NCBI RefSeq assembly: GCF_000142905.1
Contig: NW_013657621.1
Coordinates: 1 to 61,200 of the forward strand
Length of the DNA: 61,200 bases
Source: Thecamonas trahens ATCC 50062
Lineage: Eukaryota > Apusozoa > Apusomonadida > Apusomonadidae
Direction: 5' to 3'
Positions within the stretch are counted from its first letter, which is position 1. The number at the start of each line of letters is the position of its first letter. Under the pieces are notes generated by a model. It searched no databases and was not told the origin of the DNA. It worked only from the letters and a program-made list of their open reading frames with translations. A program made the translations under genes and the position numbers. Below, piece after piece: positions 8,268-20,770 of the stretch.

Positions 8268-11200
8268 CTACACAACAATGCCCAGATCCGCAAAGTCCTG
8301 CGCCCGCATCTCGCGCACCTTGGCCGCCACCGCACCATCAAGCCCACCAAGGTACGCCGTCACTGCCTGCTGCTGCCGCCCGCGATGCACCGCCTTGAAC
8401 TGCGCCTCGGTCACATAGTACGACTGCCCGTTCGGATTGAGCCGGCATTGCTTCACATGCGCATGTGCATCGTTGCCGCAGTCGGCCAGACACAGCGCAC
8501 AGAAGCCGGCGTTGCAGCTGTGGCAGCCGAGCGCTGCGCATCCCGAGTAGTCGCAAAGGCTGCGTCGCATCGCGGGCACCGCAGCGTGAGGATGTTGTTC
8601 TGGATGTGGAGCGTCGCCGCGTGCACGTCGCGATCAAAGGCATCCGCCTTGAGGGCTTCCTCCAGCTCCGCCCGCGCCCGCGCCTCCATCTCCTGCTGCA
8701 GCTTGGCTTGGAACACCTCCTGCCGCAGGTCGACAAACGCGACAAAGCTCTCGGGCGCCCACCGCGAGACGTCGTTGAGCGAGAACACCTCCGCCGGGCA
8801 CTCGGCCATCGGACACTTGATCATGCACCCGGCCGCCTTGAACTCCCCGATGGCGTCCGGCGTCAGCGAAGCCTTCACTCGATCGCCGAAGCACTTTCTG
8901 CAGAGAAAGTGCGCAGCGCTCCCGGTCGCCACCCGGCACGCCATGCCCTCGTCAGCCCGGAACCCGTCGCCACACACCACACACCGCTCGGTCGCAGGCG
9001 CCATGAGGCCGAGCGCGCCGAGGACGAGCGACCCAAACATCGCATCGTCATCCACAAGATGTGGCAGCGTCAGCAGCCCGCGCTCACATCCAGCCACCGC
9101 GCCGCCAAACACGCCCGTCACCTGCTCAAAGCCGCAGCCACCAAAGCCCGCCACACCCCACACCGCGCTCACCAGCAGCTGCACCGCCACCTCTTCCAGC
9201 GACAGCACCAGCGTCGTCCACCGCTCCTTTGCGCGCACAGCAGCATCATGGTCCGCTGCATCGCCCTCCAGCCACGACACTGCCGCCAGGAGGCCGTCGC
9301 GGTCGATGGCGGTCGGCGCAAGGACCGCAAGCTGCAGATCGTCGGGCGTGAGTAGCGCAGCATGGACCGCAAGCTCGCCCATCGCCAGCACCCGCCACAT
9401 CGCCTCGTGCAGCGCGAACAGCGCCTCTCTCCGCACGCCAATAAGCATCTCGTACGTCTCGCTCGCAGCACCGGGCGTCTCGCCCGTCCACGCGCTCGCC
9501 CAGCTCGCCCACCGCAGCGCATCCAGGTGATGCGTCGGATCGCGCGACGGCAGCCGCGGCTCGACGGCCGCGGTGTCTGGGCCGCCGGCGAGCATGGTGT
9601 AGACCACGCCCGCAAACTCCAGCGGAACGTGCACGCCCTCCACCACGCACTTACCGATGAGCAGGCCCAGGGCCCGTGCGGTGTCCACATCGTCCACCAG
9701 CAGCGTCCCGTTGGCGCCGGCCACGCAGCCAAACGCAGCCGGATCGGCCTTGATCGCCTCGCACACGCTTGCCACAGCCTCGTCGAGCGTGTCAAACCCG
9801 ATCGCTGTCACGCGTGCCTTCAGCGTCTCCTCGTCCGCCGCGCCGACGTACTGCAGTACCGCTGCCGCATCGCTCCCGTCCACAACATCCCACACCTTGG
9901 GCGCAAGCGAGCTGTCTCCGGAGCGCACCTGATGGCGTGCCGTCCGCTGCGCGTGGAGCGCATGGACCCGCGACGTTGTCCGCGCCCGCGATGCAGCGAG
10001 CGCGTCGAGCTTGGGCACCAGACTCTCGATCACTGCGCTCACCATCTCCATCGTCGGCCGTGTCGCCGGATCCACCGCCACCATGCTCGCCACCACAGGC
10101 GCAAGCAGGCTCAGCACAGGATGGCTGCCGACCGCAGCATCAAGCGCCGCAGAGATCTGCTCGGGATCGCCCAGCGGCAGTTGTGCCACGTGTGCGCCCG
10201 TCAAATGCTCGAGCAAGATGACACCCAGCGAGTACACGTCGACCGCGTACGGATGCTCGAGCTTGGACCACTCGGCCTCCCGAGACTCGGGCGGGGCGTA
10301 GTATGCCGTGCCAAACCCAAACCCGCCCACCGTCGTCATCAGCGTTGCACCCAGCGTCTGCGTCGATTCGACTGCCTTGGCGATACCAAAGTCGCCCAAG
10401 ACAACCTGCGGAACGGCCGGGTCGGCCACAAACACGTTGTCCGGCTTGACGTCGCGATGGACGACGCCGGCCGCGTGGGCGTGCGCCAGTGCAGACGACA
10501 GCTGCCGCCACACTGCCAGTAGCAGCCGGTCGCCGCCAGCAGCGATCGACACGTTCTTGTCCGCCACCCAAGTCCGCAGGTTGCCGCCCGGGTAGTACGG
10601 CATCTCGATCGAGACCGAGTCCGGGCCCTCGAACACCCGTGTCACCTTGACCACGCTTGGGTGGTCCAGCCGCGACGTCGTCGCCGCCTCGCGCCGCATC
10701 TGTTTCAGCAGCTCGTGGTTGGCCGCCTTGGCCACACCCGTCCGCATCGTCTTGACCACAACCTCGGTGCCTGTCGGACCGTGGATTGCCCGGTACACGT
10801 GCATGTCGCCCTGGACGCCGGTCTTCTTCAGAGTTCCGCCTGCGACCGGCGCGTAGTCGTCGGCAGTGGCTCCGGCAGACAGCTCCGGCGCCGAAGGACC
10901 CGCCATCGATGACGCCATCCGCGCGAGGTACGACGGGAGGTGCGCGCGCGCCTCGACATCGGGGAAGTACTCCATTGCTGCCGTCGATTCAAACAGCGAG
11001 CTCACGTCGACCGCCTGATCCTGCACCGCCGCAAGCTGGGCTTCTAGCTCAGCTTTCCTGGCCTCCAGCTTGGCCAACTCGGCCGGGCTGTCGCGTCCAC
11101 GCCGCCGGGCCTTGCGCTTGACCCCACGGATGGCCAACCCATTCTGATCAAGCTCAGTGTCCAGGACGTACATGGTTTCCTTGAGCTCTGGTAACGTCTG

Positions 11201-12766
11201 GAGCGCGCCCTCCAGCTCGTGGCGCAGCGCCAGCAGTGCCTGAATGTGCTGCGTGTCAAAATGGGCACGCTGCAGCTCGGCCGCTGCCGCCGCATACTCG
11301 ACGTTGAGCTCGGCCGCGGCCTGCGGCGTAAGTCTCATCGCCAGGCTCACCGCGGCCTCGTTGGCCGCCCGGCGCAGATCGACTGCCGTCTCAACCGCGG
11401 CGGCTGCCTTGTCAAAGGCTGCCACCGCCGCCGACAGCGCCGCCACCGCGTCGCTCGTCGCTGGAGCCAATACGCTCGTGACATGGTCGGCGTGCGCCTC
11501 CTCGGCCCGCAGCACCGCCACCCACTCGTCGCGCGACGGCAGCGAGGCCTCGCGCACCTGCTCGGAGTGATACTCCTCGGCGCCTTCAACAAGCGCGAGC
11601 GCAGCCCTGGCCGCACACGAGAGTGTGGCCGTCCGGTCTTCGGCAGCTTCCTCGGCGGCGGCGCTGGCCGCGGCAGCAGCCTCAAGCGCGTTGTCGCGCG
11701 CCGCGAGTGCATCAGCCTCCTCAAGCTCCTCGAGGGCGGTCTTGAGCGCATCCTGTCCGCCGTCACACACGCCCTCCATCTTGGCGACCACAACCGACCG
11801 CGCATCAGTAAAGGCCCGGGCTGCCGCTGCCGCCTTCGCCGCCTCCGCCGCAGCACGTTCCGACGCCGCCGCCTTGGTCTCTGCAGCATCAAGGTAGGCG
11901 TCCATGGTGCCCGCAAGCGCCGTCGTCACCTGGATCGGCTCCGGCAGGACGGTGGACTCGGCCAGGTCAGCCCAGCGGGTGTGGAGCTCGTCCAGCGTCG
12001 ACCGCACACCCACAAGCTCGGCGATGGCCGACGAGCCGGCCGAGGCCGCCGCCGCTAGCTCGTCTGCAGCCGGGACAGGTGCGAAAGCGGGGCGCTCGGC
12101 GCCGTTCGCAGCCGCAGCCTCGACAGCAGCCACATGCTCCAGCACCGGCGGCGAGACCAGGATGCACGACGAGATATCAAGTGCAGCCAGGGCGCAGGCC
12201 GCGTCTGGGGTAGTCACACTCAACACGCCCTCGTCGCTGATGTTGGAGCAGTGCGGGACAGCGATGGCTGTCAGCGAGGCCGCCTCCTGGCCAAGGATCT
12301 TCAGAACTTCATCATCTGCCGACGAGAAGCCCATCTTCAGCTCGGCGAGCCCATCCACCGCCGCACACAACTCGCGGAGACCAGCAGGCGTGGGGATGGT
12401 CGTGTGCGAGAGGTCCAGCGAGGTGAGGGTGTTGGGCAGGCGCATGGCGATGATCGCAAGCGCTGAATCAGACAAGCCCGAGCAGCCGACCAGCGAGAGA
12501 GTGGTGAGGCTCGGCGTGGTCGCCAGCAGAGCATCAAAGTCGTCGTCGCTGCGTAGCGCAGTGTAGCCGTTGAGCGAGAGAGTCTTGAGCGCAGCAGCGT
12601 GTTCGGCATTTTCGCCGAAGACGAGTACGAGGTCTGAGGGAGGGACGAGCTGGAGCGAGAGCGAGGGAGGGGTGTGGTCGGGCGGGTGGAGGGCGAGGCC
12701 AGCGGGGGAGGTGGCCAGGGCGGAGGCGACTCCGGAGGGGCGGGTGGTGGTCTTCAGATGGTACAT
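8268..12766 (-). CDS. LRR / coiled-coil / protein kinase / HECT-like / RING-IBR fusion (one frameshift)
   Basis: About 1,500 residues run from an ATG at 12766. Order: AMN1-type LRRs (about 60-215; LTTLSLVGCSGLSDSAL, LTSLDLSHTTI); a long Ala/Glu-rich helical region (about 230-620); a complete Ser/Thr kinase (about 660-930; VVVKTM Lys, HRDVKPDN, DFG, APPE, DVYSLGVILLE); a segment like a HECT N-lobe (about 1040-1075; ALGLLIGKCVVEGVHVPLEF); a first Cys module (CVVCGDGF, HFLCRKCF, GCMIKCPMAECP); and an IBR-type module (LRCPRC, GCAALGC, CNAGFCALCLADC, DAHAHV). The frame breaks inside the IBR at 8555-8557, where one missing base in a T run (coding strand) would give AAFCDYSGC and reach the TAG at 8268-8270. 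The expected role is phosphorylation coupled to ubiquitin ligation. No HECT C-lobe Cys was seen, so transfer would depend on the RING/IBR part. Confidence 0.88.
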
Positions 12767-13759
12767 GAGAGAAGTGGTTGGGTGGGGGTGGGGGGGGGGG
12801 GGGGGGGGGGGGGGGGGAGGAGGGTCGGCCGGCGACGGTCCGTTCCCGGGTCAGCTCAAAAGCGTGCGGCGGNNNNNNNNNNNNNNNNNNNNNNNNNNNN
12901 NNNNNNNNNNNNNNNNNNNNNNNNNNNNNNNNNNNNNNNNNNNNNNNNNNNNNNNNNNNNNNNNNNNNNNNNNNNNNNNNNNNNNNNNNNNNNNNNNNNN
13001 NNNNNNNNNNNNNNNNNNNNNNNNNNNNNNNNNNNNNNNNNNNNNNNNNNNNNNNNNNNNNNNNNNNNNNNNNNNNNNNNNNNNNNNNNNNNNNNNNNNN
13101 NNNNNNNNNGAGAGAGGGTGCCGGCAGGCTTCCCGGTGAAGAAGGAAAGCGGACGACGTCACAATGCCGGAAAGTGCGACCGGAGCCGTTTGGGGCGGGG
13201 CGGGGCGGGGAGGGGAGGGCGGGGAGGGGCAGGGAGGGAAGGGGGGCTGGTTTGGGGTAGTATTGGAAGGTGTTCAGTTTGTAGGCGGGCGGGTGGGTGG
13301 GTGGGTGGGTAATGAGTATGGTAGGGCTGTTGGGGTGGTGGAGGGGGAGGCGAAAATTCTGGCCGACACTTTCGGCAACAATTGCCGCCACTGCTACGAG
13401 TCGCTAACACTCGCGGCTGGCTGAGCGAAGCGAAGCGGCTGACACCTTACATAGCTAAGAGCTACGATGGCGTCGACAGAGTCGGCTCCGATGGAGTGGG
13501 AACACACCCGCCCACCCTTTTGATGCCGATGCGCTACGACGACGACGGGCGCCATCTGGGCGCCCGATTCTTACCTTGATATCGTGTGTACGCGAGCCAT
13601 CGAACGGCGCTCACGTACACGCGGTTGACCGTGCCAATCGGCACGATGTGCTGGCAAAGATGGCCAGCACAGTAAATGCGAGGAAATCCCAAGCCGTCGA
13701 GCCAGCGGAGCGACCGCTCGGCCGACAACCGAGAGTATGTATCGTTCATTCAAACATGG
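12767..13759. other. Intergenic region with poly-G run, assembly gap and G-rich clusters
   Basis: Directly upstream of the kinase gene start is a run of 28 G at 12790-12817 (poly-C on the coding strand). Ns fill 12873-13109. A dense GGGG/GGGCGGGG cluster at about 13192-13240 could form G-quadruplexes. No gene was found in 13250-13759. Confidence 0.7.
12873..13109. other. Assembly gap (237 N)
   Basis: A run of N next to the poly-G tract; ORFs crossing it are artefacts. Confidence 0.99.
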
Positions 13760-14290
13760 TTACTCGTAGTTGCGGACGAGGAACTCGTCGCACATGGTTG
13801 TCGCGTGGACGCGGGTGAGCCAGTCGTACATCGCCAGCTCGTCCATGATGCTGCGGGCGGCGCTTTGCTTGGCCTGGTTCTTGGACGGCTTCATCGCCGA
13901 GTACTGCATCATTGGCTCGGCGCCATGGCCCATGACCACAGCCAGCGCACACTGATACATGCCGTCGTCGTCGCGCATCCACGCCGTAACGGCAACATCC
14001 GGGAGCCGAGCGGCAAGGCCCTGCAGGAGCGAGAACGGCTTCTTCCGCCACATGCCCATGGTAGCCCACTCCAGAATGCTCAACTCGGGCGAAGGACGGA
14101 GTCCGATCGGCTCCGCCATATACAGCTCCCAGTCATCGCCCTCGGGTTCGGTCGCCGTCTGTTCCGACCGAACCACCATCTTCTCCACGCCGCTAGTGTT
14201 GCCGCCTGTGTACACCTTGCGCTCGTTTGGACCTCTGAACGGCCAAGGCTTGCCTATCGTTCCCGACGTGCTTCCAGTCTCTGCAGCCAT
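13760..14290 (-). CDS. Small protein with C-terminal dsRBD-like domain
   Basis: The ATG at 14290 (MAAETGSTSGTIGKPWPF) is preferred over an upstream in-frame ATG at 14401, whose extension is Ser/His-rich. It gives 176 residues. The C-terminal third reads like a double-stranded RNA-binding domain: a beta segment (MYQCALAVVMGHGAEP), then PSKNQAKQSAARSIMDEL, matching the GxGxSKKxAKxxAAxxxL signature, although one basic residue of the KKxAK motif is Asn. The N-terminus has no recognised domain. A role in binding structured RNA is inferred from the family only. Confidence 0.6.
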   Translation of the reverse strand: MAAETGSTSGTIGKPWPFRGPNERKVYTGGNTSGVEKMVVRSEQTATEPEGDDWELYMAEPIGLRPSPELSILEWATMGMWRKKPFSLLQGLAARLPDVAVTAWMRDDDGMYQCALAVVMGHGAEPMMQYSAMKPSKNQAKQSAARSIMDELAMYDWLTRVHATTMCDEFLVRNYE

Positions 14291-14503
14291 GATGTGCTCG
14301 TGGGAAACGTGTGTGGTATGGTGGAGATGCGGCCGTTGCAAGAAAGCGAAAGAAGGCCGTGATTTTGACGAGGAAATCGATGGCCACTCGATTCTCGCCA
14401 CTCGGCTTCTGCCCTCACTTGAGCACTTGAATCTGCCCTCATCTGTCCATCTGCCTCTGGTGAGTGATACACCCTATCTCGCTGATGCTAAGAGTATGTA
14501 CCC

Positions 14504-14890
14504 TCAACCGAGAGTAATCATCCTGGTCATGGTCTGTAGCTTGGTGTTTACCATCCGCGTCGCTGGTGGTTGTGGTGGCGCACGAGTCATGGAGATCCTG
14601 ACGTAGAGGCCAAAGTGGTGGGATGGGGCCATGGTTGATCCATCGGGTCCGACAAAGGGTGTACATTCGACGAGTTTGGTACGACGGGGTCTGGTCATCT
14701 GCCAATTCCCACCGCGCGTGTTCGTCGAGTACAGAATGCGATCAAAGCGTTGTCGTCCTGCAATCACGGGCAACGTGGCGTTCCGGCAAATATCATTGCA
14801 GGGAAAAGGCGAGGGCAGTTTGCCCCAGGCGATGGATGGCTTCGCCGGCAATGTGATCAAACCCACGGGAGCTCGCTTACCGACCACGCG
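14504..14890 (-). pseudogene. EEP-family hydrolase C-terminal fragment
   Basis: The minus-strand frame contains RQRFDRILYS, GNWQMTRP and PSHHFGLYVRISM. These resemble the end of endonuclease/exonuclease/phosphatase proteins (RxDRIxxR ... PSDHFGLxxxL). The catalytic Asp of SDH is His here (CAC instead of GAC), and no N-terminal half of the fold is visible before the open frame runs into the end of the receptor gene on the same strand. It is most simply a decaying fragment; an exon of a larger spliced gene is the alternative. Confidence 0.42.
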
Positions 14891-14921
14891 GTCTAACCGT
14901 CTACCAGGCAATGGCTGCAGC

Positions 14922-17900
14922 CTACATGCGCTCCGCTCCACATCCATCACCCGCAGGATCATGCGCTCGAAGCGCTTGCGCCAGCCGCTGATCCTCAAAG
15001 TCGCCCAACTCACGGTGCACCCGCTCCCAGAACTCCCGCTCACGGATCGAGCGTAGCTGTACGGCGCTCTCGCCGTCCTTCTCCTCCTTGCGGAGTGCTG
15101 CCAGCAACCGCAGCTCCTGCACAAACGCAGCTCCGAGCAGCGCAATCGCTGCGACGATCAAGAGGATGACGACAACCGTGAAGAAGACCTGCTGCGGCGC
15201 AGAAAACATCTCGCCGTGGAACATGATGCCCAGCACGAGAATGCCCACAAGGATCGCGTTCAGCCGCGCCTCGAGCGTGTTGTACATCGGGAGAAAGTAC
15301 GGTTCCAGCCGGAGAAAGGCGAGCGTCGAGGCAAAGAAGACACCGCCGAGCAGCAGGAACTGGAACGAGTACAGCGTCGAGAAGAAGAGCGAGGCGCATG
15401 CGATCCACAGTCGCCGCCCGAGCTGCACCAGCTCAAACCAGAAGTAGTGCCGCCGATACGATCGGTACAGGCCGCCGATCTCGTTCAGCACCCTCGCATC
15501 AAACAGCGCGTCTGCGGTCTTGGCCTTCCATAGCATCCACCCGCACACTGCCGGAATGCCGACCACATACACCATCGTGCACACTCCGCCAAAGCTAGCC
15601 ACCGCCCACCACGTCCCATTGTAGCACACGAGGCTCATGTCTGCATCAAGCAGCCACCTTCCGTCGTACAGCCGTGTGCAGTCAAAGATCGAGAGCGTCG
15701 CCCGCGAGAGCGGCAGGTACATCAGCGGCGAGACCAGCGCCGCCAGACTCTGTGCCGCCTCCTGCATCTCAAACGATGCGTGCGCGCTCCAGAGCATACC
15801 CCAACAGACAAGCCCAAAGAGTGCCACAAACACCATCGGAAGTATCATCACCACCGCGTACTTGGCGTAGAACGAGGTGAGCGTGCACTTGTTGACCAAA
15901 ACGCCGCGTCGAGGTTGAAAACGTCAAACACGCCCAGCGTCGACTGCGCCGCTTCCGGCCAGCTCATCGCCGCGCTTCCAAGTACGCCCAGGACTTGGAA
16001 GAAGAGGAATGCCATCGTCACCGCCCGGGGAATCGAGGTCATCCGTTGAGCGAGCCTGGACCTGCCCTCGTAGTCGTCATCGCGGACAGCCTGGATGCGG
16101 GTGACAATGAACACGCCCGCCGCCGCTGCCGCAATGCCCACAACCACAATCACCGCAGACAAGACGACTGGTGCACCGCTCGGGCACTTGGCACACACTC
16201 CGCGCTTGTCTGTGTGATATCCGCGTGCGCACACGCCGCAGAGCGCTCCCTCGTGGCCGGCCGCGCACTGCGGCGGATCACCGCCGCGGCAAACGTCGCG
16301 CAGTCGACACTCCTCAAACTGGCCGTCGCCCACCGGGTAGAAGCCTGGCATCGCCACAGGTCCATTGGTCCCGCCCGCGCACACGCCGCCCACGGGACAT
16401 GCCTGACATGCCACGTTTGTCGCTCCGTTGAGCGCGTAGTACCCGATTTTGCACACGCACGGCACGCTGCGCCCGGCTGCCGTTACGTTCTTGCTCTCTG
16501 CGCGCCGGAATGCGTTGTCCGGGCACGACTCGCACGATGTTGCCCCCTTGTTGAGATTGAACGCGCCTATTGGGCACGCCATGCAGCCTTTGAGCGAGAT
16601 CTCGTCCGAGAACGTGCCCTCGGAGCACTCGCTGCACTCGAGCGGAAGCCCACTGAGCGAGATAAGGCCCATGCCCAGGCCGCACGGCCGGATCTGCAGC
16701 GACAGCGCTACCTTGGCCACCTCGGGTACACCAACTACACTCACCTCAAGCGAGTACTGCGTCTCGCTGAGCGAATCGAGGGCGTTGCTGTCGGCTGCAA
16801 GTGCTTTGACCGTCGCAAACGAGACTTCCGCGGCGTCCATCAGCCGCGACCGATCGCCACCGGCAAGCACCACCCCGCCCGGCGTATTCGGCTGCGAGTG
16901 CATCGAGATCCGGACGCTAGCATCCACCACAGCCTGTCCAAACACATCGCCGAGGCTTACTGTGGCATCATCTCCGAGTGACGCTCCAGTTGCCCGATCA
17001 AGCGGGCCGACGCTCCGCGCCCTCCTCCTGCTCCAAACCATCGTCACCGGCGGCGATGCTGCCACCGCACCATATCCGCTCGCCGACGACCCGCTCAACA
17101 GCGTTGACGCCGCCATCCCGCCGCCGAGCGAGAGCCACGGCACATCGTCAACAGATCGTGCCTCCGGTGTGTTGTCGGCATCTACAAGCGGCAGCGTTCC
17201 CGCCGGTAGGCAAACAAACACGCCGCCGCCGCCGCGGCTAGCGCTGCTTCCAGCCACGCTCGAGCTCCCTGCGCTGTCAAACCTCACACGCACTCCGCAG
17301 AGCCCCATCGCTCCGCCGTAGCTTGCGCGATTGTCGCTCATTGTCACCACTCCATTGAGCGCCACGGATCCGGCCGTGTCGCTGGCTGGTGGCGCCGGTG
17401 CCAGGCCCGTCGACGACATCGGGCTCGACAGCGCCTCCACAGAGACAACCGCCCCAATCGCTCCGCCCCATCCACCGATGTTGCCGCTTAGCACAAGCGG
17501 TGCGTCGATGGTGGCATCCACCGCTAGCCCCACCACCGCCAGCCCGCCGCCAACTCCGCTCGCCGAGTTGCCCGAGATCGTACTCGATACGCCGCTCCAG
17601 TCGACATCGAGCACAACCGTGGCCGACTCGGAGAGCAGCAGCGCCCCGCCGCCCGAGCCCGAGCCGTAGCTCTCGGACCACCCGCTTGCCACGTTGTTGG
17701 TCAGCGTCACACCCGACAACGACACCGCAACGCTTCCTGATCCCGATCCGAGCACCAGCAAGCCGCCGCCCGAGCCCGTCGCCGTGTTTCCATCAAAGAT
17801 GACGTCGGTCAGGTTCACGCTGCTCGTCGAGCCAATGACCGCCAGCCCGCCACCAGAGTCGCCAGCCACGTTCAACTCAAACGCCGTCCGGAGAGCAGTA

Positions 17901-20770
17901 ATCGACGCGCCAAGCTCAACAAGCACCGCCCCGCCCATCCCGGCATTGATCTGGAACACTGTCCGGTCGGAGGCCAGCTTGTTCGAGCATCCGCGCAGCG
18001 TCACGTCGGTCAGCGTGAGCGACGAGCCGGAGCCGGTCACCCGGAGAGCCGCCACAGCCTCGGCGTCCGACGGGATTGACGTTGCTCCGATGATCGTCAT
18101 GTCTTGCAGCGAGACTTCTGCGCCGTCGCGGATGTCAAACAGGCCGCCGCCGCCATTGGCCCCGCAGTCGATCGTCGAGCCCATGCCGCGGATGGTCACA
18201 GACTTGAAGAGTGGCAGGAGCCGCGTCGAGAAGCACCCGCGATACACGCCGGTCGGCATAACCACGGTCGTCGTTGCGCATCCCGACGCCTCAAGCAGCG
18301 TCTCAGCTACGCACGAGAGAGTAAAGCCGCATCGCGCAACCGCCACCGTCCGCGTCACCCCGGGCAACGGGATCGCCGGCGAGAAGATCGACATCCCAGG
18401 GATCCAGCCGATCTGCGACTCGAGGCCGATGAGAAAGTCGGGTGCGCCGTCGAGGTTAAAGTCGCGAAGGACAAACCGCAGATCGGTGTCTGCATTGGCC
18501 ACAGACATCGGGCGAGGGCTGTACGACGGGCCGGGAAAGTAGATGATGACCGACGCAAACGAGCCCTCCACCACAATGTCCAGTACGTTGTCGCCGTCAA
18601 TGTCCGCTATCTCGATGCCCACGTTGGTCTGATCCGTCGCCACAAAGGTCGAGACCTGTGGATCCACCGGCAGCGGCGTGAGAAAGAGCGGCGAGGTAGC
18701 GCTGCCAAAGTTGTTGCTCCGTGAGAGCGAGTACTTGCCGCCAAATGGGTTCGGCGGCCCGCGGGTGTGGAAGACGAGATCAAGCAAGCCATCACCGGTC
18801 AGATCGCCGAGCGCAAACTCGCCCACTTGCTGCGCCCCGGTCCGTAGCGAAAGCGCAGGCGCGCTGTATCCGTTCATGTTGTTGGCCAGCCACATGATCG
18901 AGCTTGTGCCCGTGTCCGAGAACACCACATCACCGTAGCCGTCGCCGTTGAGATCGCGGACCAAGAGGTATGCCAGACTGCTGCCGGTGTTGGCATAGAC
19001 AGTCGTGGCCGGCCCAAACCCGAGCGCCTCCGTCTCAAGCAACAGGTTCTTGACCAGAAACACCGCATTCGGCGCATCGATGCCCACAACATCCATGTCG
19101 CCGTCGTTTTCTACGTCCACCACCGCCATCGCCGTCGCCGCAGTCGACGTCGACAGCTGGCCGCTCCATTCCAAGGACGAGAAGCTCCCGCCATCGTTGA
19201 TGGCGTAGACGAGCATGCTGCCAGCCGCCGACGACGCAATCACATCGGTGTCGCCGTCCAAGTCAAGATCAACCGCAATCGCAGTCTCGGGTTCTGCCAG
19301 CTCTCCGCCCACCCGCGCCGGGCTGGCCCATGCCCCGCCGAGCCCGTCGCTGTTGCCAAAGACAAACACACCATTATTGGGCGAGCCGATGGCGCCGATG
19401 ATGTCGACATCACCATCACCATCCGCATCCAAAGGTCTCAACATGCGAGGCGAGCCGAGTCCGCCGGCCAGAAACGAGTACTGCAACACGTCCAGTGGAT
19501 CAACGAGGAAGCCAGAGACCGTGTCCGACAGCATCGCCGCCGCCACAATGTCGTCGTCGCCGTCGGCGTCGAGATCGCCCATCGCCACGCCGCTGCACGC
19601 GCTACATGGCGCAATGAGCCGCGACATGCCCCAGACCTCGTCCTTGCCCCGCCCTGCTCCCCCACCGTCGTACCGGTTTGCTACCCAGAACAAGTTGTTC
19701 ACGTTCTGCGACGCAAGCACCAGATCCAGATCGCCGTCTCCGTCCACGTCATGGGCATACACGCCCGAGACCGAGAGCTGGAACGGGAAGCTCCGAGTCG
19801 TCCATCCGCTCCCATCGCCAGCGTTGTTCTCAAACCATCGCAGTCTGCTCGCCGCGGTGCAATGGACTACATCGTTGTCGCCGTCGCCATCAAAGTCTCC
19901 CGTCGCCACCGCCAGCGATGCGCCGACGTCGGCCGAGAGAAGAGCCACCGGCGGCCCATACGTTGTTGCAGCCATCCACGGCAGGTACGCCACCGCATCG
20001 CCGCCGCCGTGCGTGGCAAACACAATGTCAGCCATGCCATCGCCAGTCACATCGCCCAGCGCAAACGTCGTGGCCCTGTCCAGCGCCGCCACTGTCACCG
20101 AGTCGGCGAGCTCGTGTTTGGTCGTGTTGTAGCTCCCGGCGCCGTCGTCGACAAAGGCAGCCAGCTGAAAAGTGATGCCCATCGGGTTGAACGACGGTCC
20201 CTCGAGCGTTACCACATCGTCCAATCCGTCGCCGCTCACATCTGCGTAGTCAACGTGGACCACTCGCCGCAAGTTGGTGGCAAAGATGGTCTCGACAAAG
20301 TTGCCGTTGTTGTCGCCGACGTAGTGGGCGCACCAGTGCGGAAAGTCGGCAGCGCTCGAGCCACGATACCCGTTGCACGCCACCACGCTCGGCACACCGC
20401 TCAAAGTAGACGTGGCCATGACGTGCACAAATCGTGCCCGATGCATGTCAGCCAACTTCGCCGAGGCAGTCTTGACCCACCCGATGCCCACACCGGTATT
20501 CCGCACCCACTCGATGGTGCCCGACTCGTAGCCGGCGACAACAACATCGTTAAAGTCGATCCCGGCGCTGAGGGGTCCTGGTGGCGGAGGCACATCCTTA
20601 TCGCAGTCAACAACGGCAACGCCGGCCGCTCCGTCGATCAAGCCCGAGATGACCTGTGCCGATGGCTGCAGTAGTTTGTCACACGGCACGTCGACGCCGA
20701 CCACTGCCTGCCAAGCCGCTACCAGCGCCACCAGTGCAAGCAGAATGCCCCTTCTGATATACTTTGCCAT
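14922..20770 (-). CDS. Large surface receptor: VCBS repeats, beta-helix, Cys-rich, multipass membrane domain (one frameshift)
   Basis: About 1,950 residues from an ATG at 20770. A signal peptide (MAKYIRRGILLALVALVAAW) is followed by many VCBS/FG-GAP-type repeats (DxDGDGDxDxV, about 40-800), a parallel beta-helix region (about 855-1230; repeated GGGLxV and NxAxGxGGG, as in Chlamydia Pmp-type passengers), an ephrin-receptor-like Cys-rich stretch (about 1365-1540; CPIGAF, SCESCPDNAF, CQACPVGGVC), and about nine membrane segments to the C-terminus. The frame breaks at 15898-15901 (T run on the coding strand). The plus-strand paralog shows that the protein should continue from NLDAAF into NKCTLTSFYAKYA, which needs one extra base. 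Likely a cell-surface adhesion or sensing receptor. The RRHYFWFELVQLGRR motif resembles the conserved segment of large TRP/polycystin-like protist proteins. Confidence 0.88.
15216..15447 (-). repeat. Inverted near-identical tract shared with 26477-26715
   Basis: On the coding strand this segment encodes FELVQLGRRLWIACASLFF onwards and differs from the plus-strand paralog at only about four bases by eye over roughly 230 bp, silent sites included. Flanking coding sequence is clearly diverged. Confidence 0.85.

Noticed and set aside
9362-10522. 386-codon plus-strand ORF opposite the kinase domain
   Set aside because: Antisense of a frame with HRDVKPDN and DFG motifs; no domain of its own.
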